A stretch of DNA of 64,000 bases from assembly GCF_963678635.1 (NCBI RefSeq), contig NC_087063.1, forward strand, positions 3,322,580-3,386,579. The letters are read 5' to 3'. Position numbers and translations under genes: made by a program. This DNA is from Symsagittifera roscoffensis. Taxonomy: Eukaryota; Xenacoelomorpha; Acoela; Convolutidae. Shown piece by piece: positions 29,335 to 41,000 of the stretch. Position 1 is the stretch's first letter. Every line of letters starts with the position of its first letter. The notes beneath the pieces were generated by a model, which searched no databases, had not been told where the DNA came from, and saw only the letters and a list, made by a program, of their open reading frames with translations.

Positions 29335-31133
29335 CTATCTATTCATAATAATGATAATAAATCTAAAGCGAGAGTAGGTGTTAAAACCCATAGAGGGCAT
29401 CCAATTTGTCAAAAACTTCCAGAACTTTCTCCAAATCAGCAATTTTTTCAATAAGCAGATCATTTTGAAAGGATTCGCCAATAGGGAGCCTAAGGTTGTA
29501 AATTCAATCTTCGATTTGGTTTTGATTACTGCTGATACCTTTTGAAATTGAACCAAGATTGTTTTGCACAGCGTTTTTGAGGTCGGTCCTAGAAAATATT
29601 TCTTACTTGTTCTGTGTCTAGGTTCAAGAATTTTTTTCCCATTTGAGAATAGGTTTCAAGCTAACGGATCACTATCTTGAAGTCGTCGGCTAGATTTCTA
29701 TCAATTAAAAAGCAAACGTTTTCTTTGGATTGGAGCACTTTTCTAGCGTCTGTAATAAATCAGCAAACAGAGGTGAAACTGAGTGGTCACCTCTTTTGAT
29801 CCGTCCTCCGGCATGATGATGGCATTTCCGTGAAAGAAGTAACTCGGTTTACTGAAAGGGCAGTGAGTAGAATTGCACAACATCGGGCGATTTAAAAAAA
29901 CATGATTCAATTTAGTTCCGTTTTTGAGCGAAATTAAGCCTTCAATACAACCTAATTTTGATCGAATTAATCCATTCCATTTGTCACTACAGTCTATCAA
30001 GCTTCTAAAAGCTTTGAAAACACCTTCAGAAATTTTTTTAGGGTGTTAAAAAATATTGTTTTCAACACCCTATGCCTGTGTGATTAAACTAGCACTCTTG
30101 AACCGGTTGGACTGGAAGGTGATGACAGTAAAAGACCAGACGGCGTTTCTTTTCTGCCATGGGAGTCAGGTAGACATCTAGCACAGGATCTGACCGTCGT
30201 TCACAGGAAAGCAGAATCTTATCGCCACATTGCCGGCGAAGATGGTCCTACCGCCGCAGAACTTGCTGAGTCGAAAAAACTCAAAGTACTCTCAGATTGC
30301 TTTGAGTCATCACTTCCTGTCATTCGCTATTGAAACTCTCGCGCGTTGTGGACCTGAAACCGCTGGTTTTCTGAAAAAAATTCTGGCGCTGAAGACCTAG
30401 GGCAAGAACGCCAGCCAGTGTTTCAGGCATAAACTCCTTATTTCTATTCAGAAGGGTAGCTGCTGCACTTGCCTCAAACAATGCCTTAAAAACATATCTT
30501 AACGATGAAACTAAATTTTCGTGTTTTTCCGGTTTTTTTATACTGTAATGTACCCTTTTTCCCAGTTTCTAAAGGAGTGTATAGCAATTTCAGCTCCTTG
30601 TTTAATACCACAACCTACCTGAAAAGTCTCAATAAAATTTTGTCGACCTCCAATAGCTTTGCTTCCCACCCATTAGATGCGATTTGTATTAACGTGGTTC
30701 CGATTGCAAATGGTCGCAAGCCTCAATCTTTTTTTATGAGGGCGATAAATTTTTCTACCAATAAAGGTTTTAATGGCTCGGGAACGTTACCTCCAATAAG
30801 GTTCAGGAGCTTAGTGAGCATTTTCAAGAAATTGACACCCGTATTGCCTTTTGATTAACTGATGAGGTCTTCTAAAATTTGGGGAACAGTTTTGTTCGAA
30901 CGGCTCCTGACCCATTTGGAAAAAACATGATTGCTTTGTTCACCTTGAAATAAGTTGGTAAATTCTGGGTTTGGGGAATTTGTATCAATCTGTTTTGGGT
31001 GCTTAGATACTAATTTTTCATAGTTAGGAGTCGAAAAAGGTGCGATAACGTACATTGTAATGTGAAGGCTGCCAACAAGAGACTGGGCTGACGCTGTCAA
31101 CTGTAAGTAGTTGAGACGCTTGTGTTGAGAGAA
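29335..31133 (-). pseudogene. Degraded non-LTR reverse transcriptase relic
   Basis: Several minus-strand frames, broken by stops and shifts, give successive RT pieces in the right order: an N-terminal SKHPKQID segment with QILEDLIS (31,100-30,855), then VNFLKMLTKLLNLIGGNVPE and GLRPFAIGTTL (about 30,845-30,680), FQVGCGIKQGAEIAIHSF (about 30,635-30,580), SYFFHG followed in another frame by RGDHSVSPLFAD (about 29,835-29,755), a damaged FLID block (about 29,700) and a thumb-like helix (about 29,460). These match an RT group with the RPIAVG and QQGDPLGP motifs, close to CRE/R2-like LINEs in my judgement. It is nonfunctional. Confidence 0.6.
30095..30490 (+). pseudogene. Inverted C-terminal nuclease-like fragment of the same RT family
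   Basis: On the plus strand, opposite to the RT pieces around it, the frame reads RRDGVSLLPWESGRHLAQDLTVV and then an AAELAESKKLKVLSD helix, with stops beyond. This resembles the C-terminal part that follows the RT in the same family, where an R-P-D...W-D-V-T-V pattern suggests a PD-(D/E)XK restriction-like nuclease. It interrupts the RT relic between the QGAEIAIH block and the next block, so the relic has been internally inverted or received a second insertion. Confidence 0.5.
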
Positions 31134-31442
31134 TCTTTGAAGGCGAAATAAAAGAACGACATGTCCTTAAAGTTCTGATATAGCGTTTAAAAAACAATCT
31201 GGACTATGTTTTTTGCGGAGTGCGGTCTGTATTTAGACAACCGCGTCTTCATACTCGTCAGTATTTAGACAAATACTGTATGAACCAATCAGAATCGAGA
31301 TAAGACATAAATAATCCAAAATAAATCATAATTATTTATCAATTTCTTCCTTGTCTCGATAAAGATTGGTTAAAATAGTATTTGTCTAAATACTGACGTG
31401 TCTGATTAGGATTACGCGGTTGTCTAAATACTGCTATGTAAC

Positions 31443-31491
31443 TGTTTTTTGCCACTGGTCAAAGTGATTGTTTTTTTGCCACTGGTCAAAG
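31443..31491. repeat. Two copies of TTTTTTGCCACTGGTCAAAG
   Basis: The 20-bp string occurs twice, separated by a few bases, directly outside the right palindromic end. It may be a small local duplication. Confidence 0.6.
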
Positions 31492-31675
31492 AGTTTCAAG
31501 AGAATCAGGTCTTCTGGTGGGAACATTGGAGTATAATCTGTTTCTCTGCTGCAAGATTATGCTGCGCGTCAGCTTCGGATTACACGACGAATGGTTAATG
31601 TCTATATATTTCGATTATCTTATAAAATGTTTTAACGCACTGTGGCAAGTTGCTCTCTTAGAAACTGTCTGATGA

Positions 31676-31687
31676 TGTTTATTTTAG
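31676..31687 (+). promoter_or_regulatory. Splice-acceptor-like tract just upstream of TMEM258 ATG
   Basis: TGTTTATTTTAG ends 6 bp before the start codon at 31694. It could be the acceptor of a 5' UTR intron or of a trans-spliced leader. No upstream exon was identified. Confidence 0.45.
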
Positions 31688-31693
31688 ACGAAA

Positions 31694-31933
31694 ATGGATG
31701 TACATTCGATGTCTCGTTTCACAGCGCCAGTGAATCCAAACATCTTTCCGCATCTGACGTTGCTGTTGATGAGTATTGGTCTGTTTTTCACCATATGGTT
31801 CTTTGTCTACGAGGTGACAACTAACAAATATACTCGAGTGATTAAAAAAGAAATGACGATCGCAACAGTTGCTTCCTTGTTCACTGGAGTTGGACTTTTG
31901 TTCTTGATGCTCTGGGTCGGAATATTTGTCTAA
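31694..31933 (+). CDS. TMEM258: TMEM258 homologue, oligosaccharyltransferase subunit
   Basis: The 79-residue product has the exact length of animal TMEM258 and its conserved blocks: [10 protein letters not shown] near the N-terminus, [19 protein letters not shown] (first membrane span), [12 protein letters not shown], and a second span ending [15 protein letters not shown]258 is a small ER membrane subunit of the oligosaccharyltransferase complex that N-glycosylates nascent proteins. The whole coding region is one exon here. There is no disabling change and no poly(A) scar, so it looks like the working gene rather than a retrocopy. A splice-acceptor-like tract precedes the ATG and an ATTAAA lies 64 bp after the stop. 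Confidence 0.95.
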   Translation: MDVHSMSRFTAPVNPNIFPHLTLLLMSIGLFFTIWFFVYEVTTNKYTRVIKKEMTIATVASLFTGVGLLFLMLWVGIFV

Positions 31934-31996
31934 ACTGAAGGCTATCGAAGTCTAGTTACAATGGGAACTGTTTTAAATGACTGACGCAGTAAGATA

Positions 31997-32002
31997 ATTA
32001 AA
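31997..32002 (+). terminator. Candidate polyadenylation signal ATTAAA for TMEM258
   Basis: ATTAAA lies 64 bp downstream of the TMEM258 stop. It is the second most common animal poly(A) signal; the site itself was not verified. Confidence 0.4.
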
Positions 32003-35000
32003 CCTGTAATTATTGGTGTTATATATTGAAAACAATATAAATTCATATCAGTATCGATTTTGGTGTTATTTTTGACGGTATTTCTTCGTAATCTTATACG
32101 TGAATTTATTGTTTTGCTTCGTTTGTCCTTGAACGCGAATCAAAGTATTAATCGAGTGGCATTTTACCAATTTAACAGTTCACTGAGAGGTGAGGGATGA
32201 AGTTTTCATTTCAATAAATAGGAGGGTTATTTTTTTAGCTAATGCCCTATTGTGTTGGCAATATCTTTTTCGGTCAACGAATCTGAACTAAGCGAATAAC
32301 CTAAAACTGCTCATTTTGACGTGTTTTTTTTTTTTGGTTTTTCATTGATTACCACACGTAAAAACCGTGTTCAGAAAACTAATCAAACTAAAATGGCATC
32401 GTTTTGATCGATTAAATTGCTCATGATCATCGATGTTGCCAACAGTTTGGGCTTGATCGTCGGCTTAAGCATTTTCTTTCTAGCATTTCCAAGGCTTCTT
32501 GGAAAGTTTGTAATGGTGCTGATAATTTCGTTACAGGATATTTCTGAGAAAAAAGATTTTGAAGGTTTTTTTGTTCAGTTTTTGATTAGTGCTTTCAGTT
32601 ATAGTAGTCATTCAATTCAACATCGCAAGTGGTGCGAAGTTGAGCTTCGCCTTTGTGTTAAAAATTTTATGCGTATAATCCAGCTCTATCTGTTAAATGA
32701 TGCTGAGGATATTGGTACAGGCTATCTAATTTTTTAACAAGCTGAAGCCTTCTGATGTCCCGTATTCATTTGAAATGGAACGAAATTTTTATTTCCTGTG
32801 ATCTTTTTTGCAAGTTTATGATGGTTGAAAGAGGAGCTAATTTGACCAAGTTGGGATGGTCAATTCGTGATAATAACCATTTTCTGTTAACGAGTAGCGT
32901 GGGTAGCGAAATAATTTGACTCAAAACTACGACGATTAGATTGAAATTCTTATGGTGTAATAAACAGTGCGTGGGTGTGTGGCGGCATGTTTGAGGATGA
33001 GTTAATTAAATAAAACAATTTAAGCTAAGTTTCTCTTCAATTTTAAAGTTTTCAAAATATATTTTGCCACTTTGTATTTTGTAAGCTCGAAATTTAAAAT
33101 GAAACAGGTTGTGCTTGGTTGAAAAACGGTTTAATAAAGTTCACAAATAAAAGAAGACGCTTTATTGGTATCTCGAGTTTTTTCTTTCATAAAAATTGGT
33201 TGGTTTAGGTTCAATCTTTTATTTGGTTATGTGCTTTAACCTGGATTCTTGAAGTCTTTTTTAGAGCTCAAAATGAAACAGGTTTAAGGTCATTTTTAAG
33301 TTAGAGTTAAGTTGTAAGCAGTCGATCGTGATTTACTTCTTCAAATTTTAGAACTTAAAAAAGATATCTTAGCTCTTGTAACTTTCACACAATCAATGCT
33401 TGCTTTATAAAACGAATTCAATGTAAGTTGTGTGTTACTGGGGGTGCAATGTGTATGAGTTATAGTTTTTTAAGTGTATTAAGTTTAAATTGTTCAAAGA
33501 AACGGGATTTAAAAAATTCACAAAATTTGAAGTTTCATCTTTATGGTGAGGCTCTTCCAGGGTATTCCCAGGAGTTGCGTGTTTAGCCGCCAAATTCGAC
33601 TGCTCAAATTCTTGTAGTTTTCGAGATATAACATTTTGTGATTTTTCCAAAAACTTTAAAATTCTTAACTTCGTTGCTGGGGGCTGTCAGTGCTCAAAAT
33701 GAGTGCTCAAAATTTTGTACTTTTCCAGATATGACATTTTTTGTGATTTTTACAAAAATGTTTCAGAAAACTTAAACTTTAATTTTTTGGTTAAGTTTGA
33801 ATTTCCTAACTCTGTAGTTACAAGAACTATCAGGAGTTGTAAGGCTCCAATTGTGACTGCTCAAGTCTTGCTAGTTTTCGAGATATGACGTCTTGTATTG
33901 TTTTGCAAAAAATTTTTTGAGAAAACTTAAGTTATAAGTTTTTCAAAGTTCGAAATTTCCAACGCTGTAGTTGGGTACTGTAAGAGCACTCTCAGGAGTT
34001 GCAAATCTTGCGTCTAAATGCAACTGCACAATTGCATTTAGTTTCCGAGACGTTTTTTAATTCATTTTATAAATTTTTAAAGAATTTCGATATAAAAAAT
34101 TTTATGAACACAAAATTTTATGGTTTTTCAAAATTTGAATTAAAAAAACTTGAAAAAAAAACTTTTTAAATTTGAAATTATGAACACTGTTATTGGGTGT
34201 TGTCAGAGTACACTCAAAAGATGCAGATCCTATTTCCAATATATGCAGTTTTTGAATTGTTAGAAACTCGAAGCACCGGAGGTGCGTTACACGCTAGTTC
34301 CTTTGATTATGTAGTTTCAGAGATCGCTTTTTCTTTTTTTTTTGTGAAAGTATCTTCAAATCAGAAAATTACACTTTTTCCTTTTTTCATTGTTTTTTTT
34401 TCATTAATAGTGTATGCGAGTGCAATCTGCTTATGTGCTTATACTTGTGAGAGCATTTGTATTAGAAAATAAAATGAAAATTTTCCCGTCAATTTTTTAA
34501 AAGGCAAATTGGTTTTTTCAGCAAAAAGCATGTCGGAGGATATTAAGTCAACCGAAGTATAATAAAGTTAACATATAAAGTAATTGAAACAACGGAGCTT
34601 TTACACAATAATGATGAAACATTTATATAATTTTTGGGTGGTTTTCTTTTTTCACGCTAGTCTTTTCAAGCAGTTCCTTCAAAGCAGATAGCGTATGTAA
34701 ATCAATTGATTTCGCCGAAAAGGTACTTAGATTAAGTACCTACCTATCATACCATTTTGAGAAACCGTATTCGGTTAGATTTTGGCGTATTTATGAATTT
34801 CATTTCGCTTTATTTCCTTTCGTGGTTTCCCCACATTAAACTTGCTCAAACAAGCTTATACAGTGATTTGAATTTGCTTCTTTGGTTTCCAAAATTAAAT
34901 GGACACATGTTTTTTGAATAAATTTTTAGCATGCTTCTCAAAATTTTTTATTAGTGACATGTTTGGTTCCTGAGTTTCATCAGTTGAGTTTTAGTCAGAT

Positions 35001-37995
35001 GAAAAAAAATTTCGAATAAATTTTATTGGATGTTTTTTTTCGGCTTGCTGCATCTTTGTTGTTCCGACCCGACCACAAAAAGTAGGCAAGAACTTTGTCT
35101 TCAGATTTGCTTATTTTTTATATACGCAAAATCAAATTCAAGAACTAATTAAATGAGTTGGTCGTTGATAAATCTTATTGAAGGACTTCTGGTTTTCAAT
35201 CGATCAGATTTGCAAATTTTGAAAGTGTTTTCTCGGTGCCGAGAAAAAACAGTTTGAAAATTTTGCATTTCGAACAATTTTTGTCCGGTATTAAGGTTAT
35301 TGTAGATGTTAGAATGGTGCAAGAATTTTCGAAGCCTCATTTAGAGCCACAGTTTTTGCAGTTAAGTTTAGCTGTTGTTTGAAAATACGTTTTTTTGAAG
35401 ATGCAAAAGAAATAATGAAAAAAGTTGGGAGTGGTTTTTTTTTTTAATTTCTCTGTACTGGCTTATAAAGTGGTTTATAACTGGCTTAAATTTGTTCGCA
35501 TTTTATTAGGACTTTCGTTAAAATGTTTTAATGTCACGTGTTTTTGTGCTTTTTTCGGGATAATGTACCAAATAATAATTTTAATTTGTTGACAGTACTA
35601 CTGTTCCTGCCTTCATTTTTCATTTGAGAGATGGCATGGTTAAGGAACTTGTCTTCTAATCATTAGGGACCAGAGCTGAAATTTTTGAAACTTTTTGGAA
35701 CTTGAAAGTTTTCTGCTGGGAAAGTTATAGCTGTCGGTTTTTTGCTTTCTGCTTATTTTTGTCGGTAAGTTTCTACAGCAATGGCTTTTCTTCAAAATAA
35801 TTTAAAATTTATTTTAAGTCGCCTCGGTTTGTTCCTGTAATGAGGCAGTTAGTTAAGTTCCACGAATTGTCGGCAAGTTTTCGTGGTAAAGAAGGCTGTA
35901 TTAGGATTTTTTCTTCAATTTAGGAACTAGTTTTTTCAGTCTGAGGCACAAGAAAGCTGTAAATGGAGCCGTGTGTTCTAAGCTAACCGAAATGATGATT
36001 TTGTCTGAAGTGGGTTTTGAAACTTTGTAGTGGGTTTTGAAACTTGAAAGTTTTTGAAAAAACTGGAACTTTGCAGTGGGTTTTGAAAAAGTCATTTGTT
36101 ATATTATTATGCTATTGTAGGTTAAAAAACAATTCACTTTTTACTGACCTGAAAATCATCTGTAAAAAATTTTAAAAATTCAAATTTTTTGCTTAAATAA
36201 ATAAAATCAGAGCATTCTGTAGTGCTAGCACCTCTTCAAGCTTAATTGAAAATTTTGATTTTTTTATCGATGAGATATTATATAAAGTTAACTTACTCGT
36301 AACATAAATTCTCAAAATAGAGTTTTTGATTAGCACAGTTTTTCGGAACTGCAAAGTTCTTCCGATTTGTCTTTTAAGTGAAATTTTGTACCGATAAGCA
36401 TCTCTCCTTTCGAAAGATAAAGATAAATTTTCATTGTTCTCATTTTATGGTGATTATGAATCAAATCGGATTTGAATTTACCAATGAATGCACCAGCTTA
36501 GCACCTTTTATATCAAAATCGAGAAATTTTTAATTGTTCTGCCCTTTTCTGAAAGTTTGACTGACACAGAAACGGTCCTAAATTTGTTATTCTTATCTGT
36601 ATGCGATTTACAGTTCATAGTTGTAGTTTGATATAGTTTTCTCGGCAGTGCTTAATTCGCGCGGGAAGGGGTCAAAAATGAAGGCAGTTCAACATTTTTG
36701 GCTAAAGCAGGCGTTTTGCGGGATCTTAAAATTAGAAAATTAGCAGGGGGTCCCGCAAATTTGGATCTATTCTGATTAATATCTTGCCAAAATTGGGCAC
36801 AAACTTTTCTTGAACTCCTAAATTGGCTTAAAGTTACGTTATCTAATGCAGACCACATTTTTTGCAATGCAAACAAAAAACTGTCTCTTCATTTTTCTGA
36901 AACTTGGCTTCAAAATTTATAGAATAGAAGTTTGGTGCGGTTCCTTAAGACGCTCTTTTTCAAAATTAGGAGGTTTTGATATTCTAGGAGGGGGGAGGTT
37001 GATTCTATGGACAATAAAATGTGAAACACTGGCTTCTTACTCAGCCACATAATTAGATATGAAATCGTAAATTAACTGGGAAACGGTGTCGATTTTTATA
37101 AATTTTGACGGTTTTCATGTTTTTCTTAGTTTGTAAAGAAATTCACTGGATCAATCCGCACTTTATTTCGGAATTAGCAGTTTCAACTTAAGGAAATGCT
37201 TAATACCCAGTTTTTCGTTCTGGTAAGATCAAATTCTCAACAATAAAAGCTTTTCCGTTTATGTGAGTAACTTTAATATTTTAATTTAAGACTGTCTTCA
37301 TCGTGAATGCTTTGCAACAACAATATCTACCCCTGGAGCGCATAAACGGTAGGTTTGAAACTTAGGCGTTTACAAAAAAAAATTTCTGGGGAAGGGGGCG
37401 GCTTTTTGAAAAAAAAACAAGCAATTTTATTTAAGCTCAGGCAGTTCGAATTTTTGACCTGGGTTTTACCTCATTTTTTTTGCCACGAGAAGCGTTTTGG
37501 GCAAAAAAGATTATTTGTTGTTATCTATTGTTTGATTAATATATTTAGTTAACGGTTTTGCCTCGTGGCCTATAAATTTAGTTTACCGCCCCCGTATGAT
37601 TTCAATATTCAGGTCAGACGAAAATGGTTAGATAATGAATTTTTGTTTCTTTCCAATTTTGCCATGATTTGTGGCAGCGATTTCTTTTTCAATTCATACT
37701 CGTCAGTGAGCAGACTGAATGGTTTTAGATTATTCAGAAAAATGGATCATATCTTGCTAAGTTCAAACTGATTTTTCATGGATAATTTGAATGATAACTA
37801 CAATACGAGGCATTTTCACCAAAAGAGAGTTGCTTTAAGTTATTTGAAGAGTAATATAGTAGGTTTTGAACCGCTAAAATAGCCTGCAAAGTATTTTTCA
37901 GCGATTTGCCTGCTTGATAGCCTCTCTGTCTGGGTACTAAATTGCCTGCTTACTGCTATATGTAACCCATTTTTAATTTCAATTTTGTCGGCTAG
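32003..37995. other. AT-rich sequence without a recognisable gene
   Basis: Short open frames occur by chance, but none has domain content or convincing splice contexts. It may be intergenic or the 5' introns of the FN3/Ig gene. The one visible structure is the degenerate repeat at 33,540-34,060. Confidence 0.5.
33540..34060. repeat. Degenerate repeat around GTTTTCGAGATATGAC
   Basis: Variants of GTTTTCGAGATATGAC followed by TTTTGTGATTTTT and preceded by a CAGGAGTTG...GACTGCTCAA block recur at about 33,616, 33,720, 33,873 and 34,041. Spacing is irregular (about 104, 153 and 168 bp), so it is an old, decayed tandem array. Confidence 0.5.
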
Positions 37996-38088
37996 TGAAA
38001 ATTGGACAAATCAAGAGCATCTCCAAATCTTCTCTGCTCGTTTCATGGACACTGAATGCACCCGAATCTCTCTTCTCAAATATTGTTG
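37996..38088 (+). CDS. Exon: first half of FN3 domain
   Basis: The acceptor TCGGCTAG precedes 37996 and a perfect GTAAGT donor follows 38088. The 93-bp exon is phase 1 at both ends and encodes KIGQIKSISKSSLLVSWTL and onward, the A-C strands of an FN3 domain with the conserved Trp. It joins in frame to the next exon. Confidence 0.75.
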
Positions 38089-41000
38089 GTAAGTTCAATT
38101 AAAGCAAAGTTATTCAGAAATTAAGTCCAAGCCTTAGTTCTATCAACAAATTATTCTCGTAGGGTTAATCGAAAACTAGTCTATGGACGTGAAAAACTTA
38201 ACATTACTTTCATTTCAAATTCAATATTTTTTGAAGTTTCTTTTTAGCTCATAATCAAAATAATACAAACTCAAATAGGGTACGATACCTGATATTAATT
38301 TGTCGCAGATATGTGTGTGGGCAAAGCCCTGAATGTTCCGACTGCCCTTAATCCATATCGCTTAATTTTTGTGAAAAGAAAATTTTGAAAAATGAAGATC
38401 AAAGCTCAAGTATGAAATCTTGAGTCGTACGAACTTTATAAGACCGATTAACTAGCCTCAATTAAGTTGGGAAAAAATTTTTGTGCGGGATTTTTTGCCA
38501 CGCATAAATAATTCGTGTTACGTTTTCTGCATTGTGAATAAAATCTTCATAGCGAGCATCAGTAAGTCCAGAGGATGGCCAAAATTGGCAATTTTCGAAC
38601 TCCCAAAAATCTGGCAACTGATCGGAGGGAAAAAATTTTGAAAATTGATTTCAGGGAGTCGATCTCTTTTAATGGGGTAAAAAAATTAATTGTCCAAAAT
38701 TTCTATTTCGATCGCCGAAATTGAAAGAATAAAAAAAACCAACCCAAGTATAAGTATTTCGTTTTCCGTTTCCGAAAGTCGGAACAAAAAAAGCGACGAT
38801 TCGTAGAGAGCGACAATTTGCACCAAGCGACAATTAGTACCGACGAAAAACTTTGATCAGAAACAATTCAAGTTCTCATGAAACTGCAAAAAATTATATA
38901 ACACGTGATTTAGAAATCAGTAGTGTTTTGGTAATTTTTAAGGAATTCGACTAACGAGATTGGATTTTTTCATATTTTGCCAATTTATTCACACTCTCAT
39001 GCTTGAATTGGAGCAGTTTTGTTCTCGGTCATGTTGTGCTCTTTTTGCATGAATTGAATAAACTTATGGATGCTCGGATGAGCGCAACTCATTCTCAAGC
39101 TGAAATTTGAAAAGCTCTATGCCAGCCTTCTACTGATTTATTATTCCTCTGTCGGCCATCTATTGTCTCCTGCGAATTGTCGTTTTCGACCAATTGTCGC
39201 TTCACGGTGTGAGTGGGTGTTCGCCAACTGCACTGAAATTGCTTTCTATCAAGAATTTTTACTCATTGGTCCTTGATAAAAGGTCATGTTACCTTCTACA
39301 CTATAAAAAATTTGAGCTCCTGGGAATAGAAGTGAGTTGTTTGTAAACAAAATATCGTCAGTTGGATGTCACTTGAAAGTTTCAGCCAAAACCGCTTAAT
39401 TCTGAGGCAATTTGAAATAATTAAGGCGAAATGTATTACCAATTTTCTATAGCGCGTTGTATTGACGACTGCTTTGTCCAGCTCCGAAATGATTAGGCTA
39501 GCGATTAACCAGCATTTTTTCAGGCAGTTATTTTGTTTCGAAGTCTAATACTGAGTTCTGATTGGCTGAAATATTATACGAGTGCTCTTTCCTTCCTGTT
39601 TGAGAGACTTCCCGTCTAGTAGTCGGAATCTGAAGCAAGCATTCATGTTAATTCTTTCAATTGTAGCACTTCCGATTGGCTATTTTACAGGTTTTGAGTT
39701 GCAATATGACGACAAACCATTCTTCGACAACTCCAGTGTGAGAGAGGCCCTCTATGACTCATCTACTCGATCCAGGGTAGTCTCTAACTTGGTTGGGGAC
39801 ACTGTGTACGTGTTCCGAGTGAGACCCATTCTTTCGGTACCTGGAAATGGAGCCACGTGGAGTAATGTGGTTGCTGCCGAAACAAAAGGTGAGATTTTTT
39901 CAAATTAACCCCTATTCCTGTCTGTTATAGAAAATACACTCAATCCACTCTTTTCAATCGGGTTGAATAGATCGGGTCGTCAATACCGATTATTTAATTT
40001 TTAAAAAGTGTTATAGCTTAGATTGTCTTGAAATTTAAAGTTTTCACTTCTTTTTATTACCCTTGCGACAAGCAAGGTTATTGGAATTAGGTACTAGACT
40101 TTTTTCCAGTAAATAAATTTGATCGCAGAATGCTTAAAATGGTAAATTTCAAAATTTCCAACTTTTGAAAATTCAAGTAAAACTACCTTCATTTAGGAAG
40201 CAAATAAGTGTTATCCGTTTTTGGCAGTAATTATTATTTTTTCAAATTCTTCAATGTTTTAGGATTACTGGTTTTCGGCCTAGTTTTAGTCGCATCATTT
40301 TCCGTTTTTATAAAACTGGAAATAATGTTTTCTAGTACTGTTGTTTATCGGCTTACATTGTAAAGCATGAATTTTGTTTTGATTATAAATACGTTTACAA
40401 TGATTGAAATTTATGTAATTTGTTATTTTACCAGGTTTGATTTTGTTTTTTTTAAATAGTTTTTCAGACTTTTTTTTATCAAAACAGTTTCTGCTTATGT
40501 TTCATCGGCTTAAACAACGTATACTGCATAACTTTAAGAGCCAAATATTCCTGTTGGACAAAATAAAGGATTATGAAAATGTATGGGATTTTTTGAATGT
40601 TTTTTTGAGAGGCTTTGGAAATTTTTTTTTCACTTTTCGCTAAATATTTTCACAACTGCTTCACCGATTTTCAAAATTGGTTTCATCGAAATGGGCTTCT
40701 ACATTGCGTAACTGCATAGTTCCCTAGCCTGTTTTTACACTATTTTTTTCAACGGCCCTCGGAAATTTCAACGGGGCGAATTTTTGACTCATATTCTTTG
40801 AGTTTTTTCTCAGAGACTACCACGCCGAATGTCCTTGGGTTTTTTTTTTCTATTTTCATTTTCCTTGAAAACTACCCTGCCATAACTCAGATGCAGAAAT
40901 GAATCAAAATAACTGGCATTGGGAATTTTCCTTGTATAAGTGGCTCTGCGATTATAGGTTCAATGGAAACAGTAGCATGCTAGAAACTTCTCTGTAGAAG

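Larger units (their letters stand above)
28918..31442. mobile_element. 2.5 kb segment with inverted palindromic ends around a scrambled RT relic
   Basis: Each end is itself a hairpin: 28,950-29,003 pairs with 29,051-29,101, and 31,247-31,298 with about 31,345-31,399. The two ends are inverted copies of each other, sharing GTTAC(G/A)TAGCAGTATTTAGA at the outer edges (28,918 and 31,442) and a near-perfect 31-bp CGCGGTTG...CACTCCGC at the inner edges (29,107-29,138 and 31,216-31,248). This could be one foldback-type element or two inverted MITEs. No clear target duplication was found. A related fragment (ACTCGTCAGTGAGCAGAC) lies at about 37,699. Confidence 0.6.

Noticed and set aside
32417-32737. 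106-residue open frame with hydrophobic start
   Set aside because: No homologous domain, AT-driven composition, and no supporting splice or promoter context.
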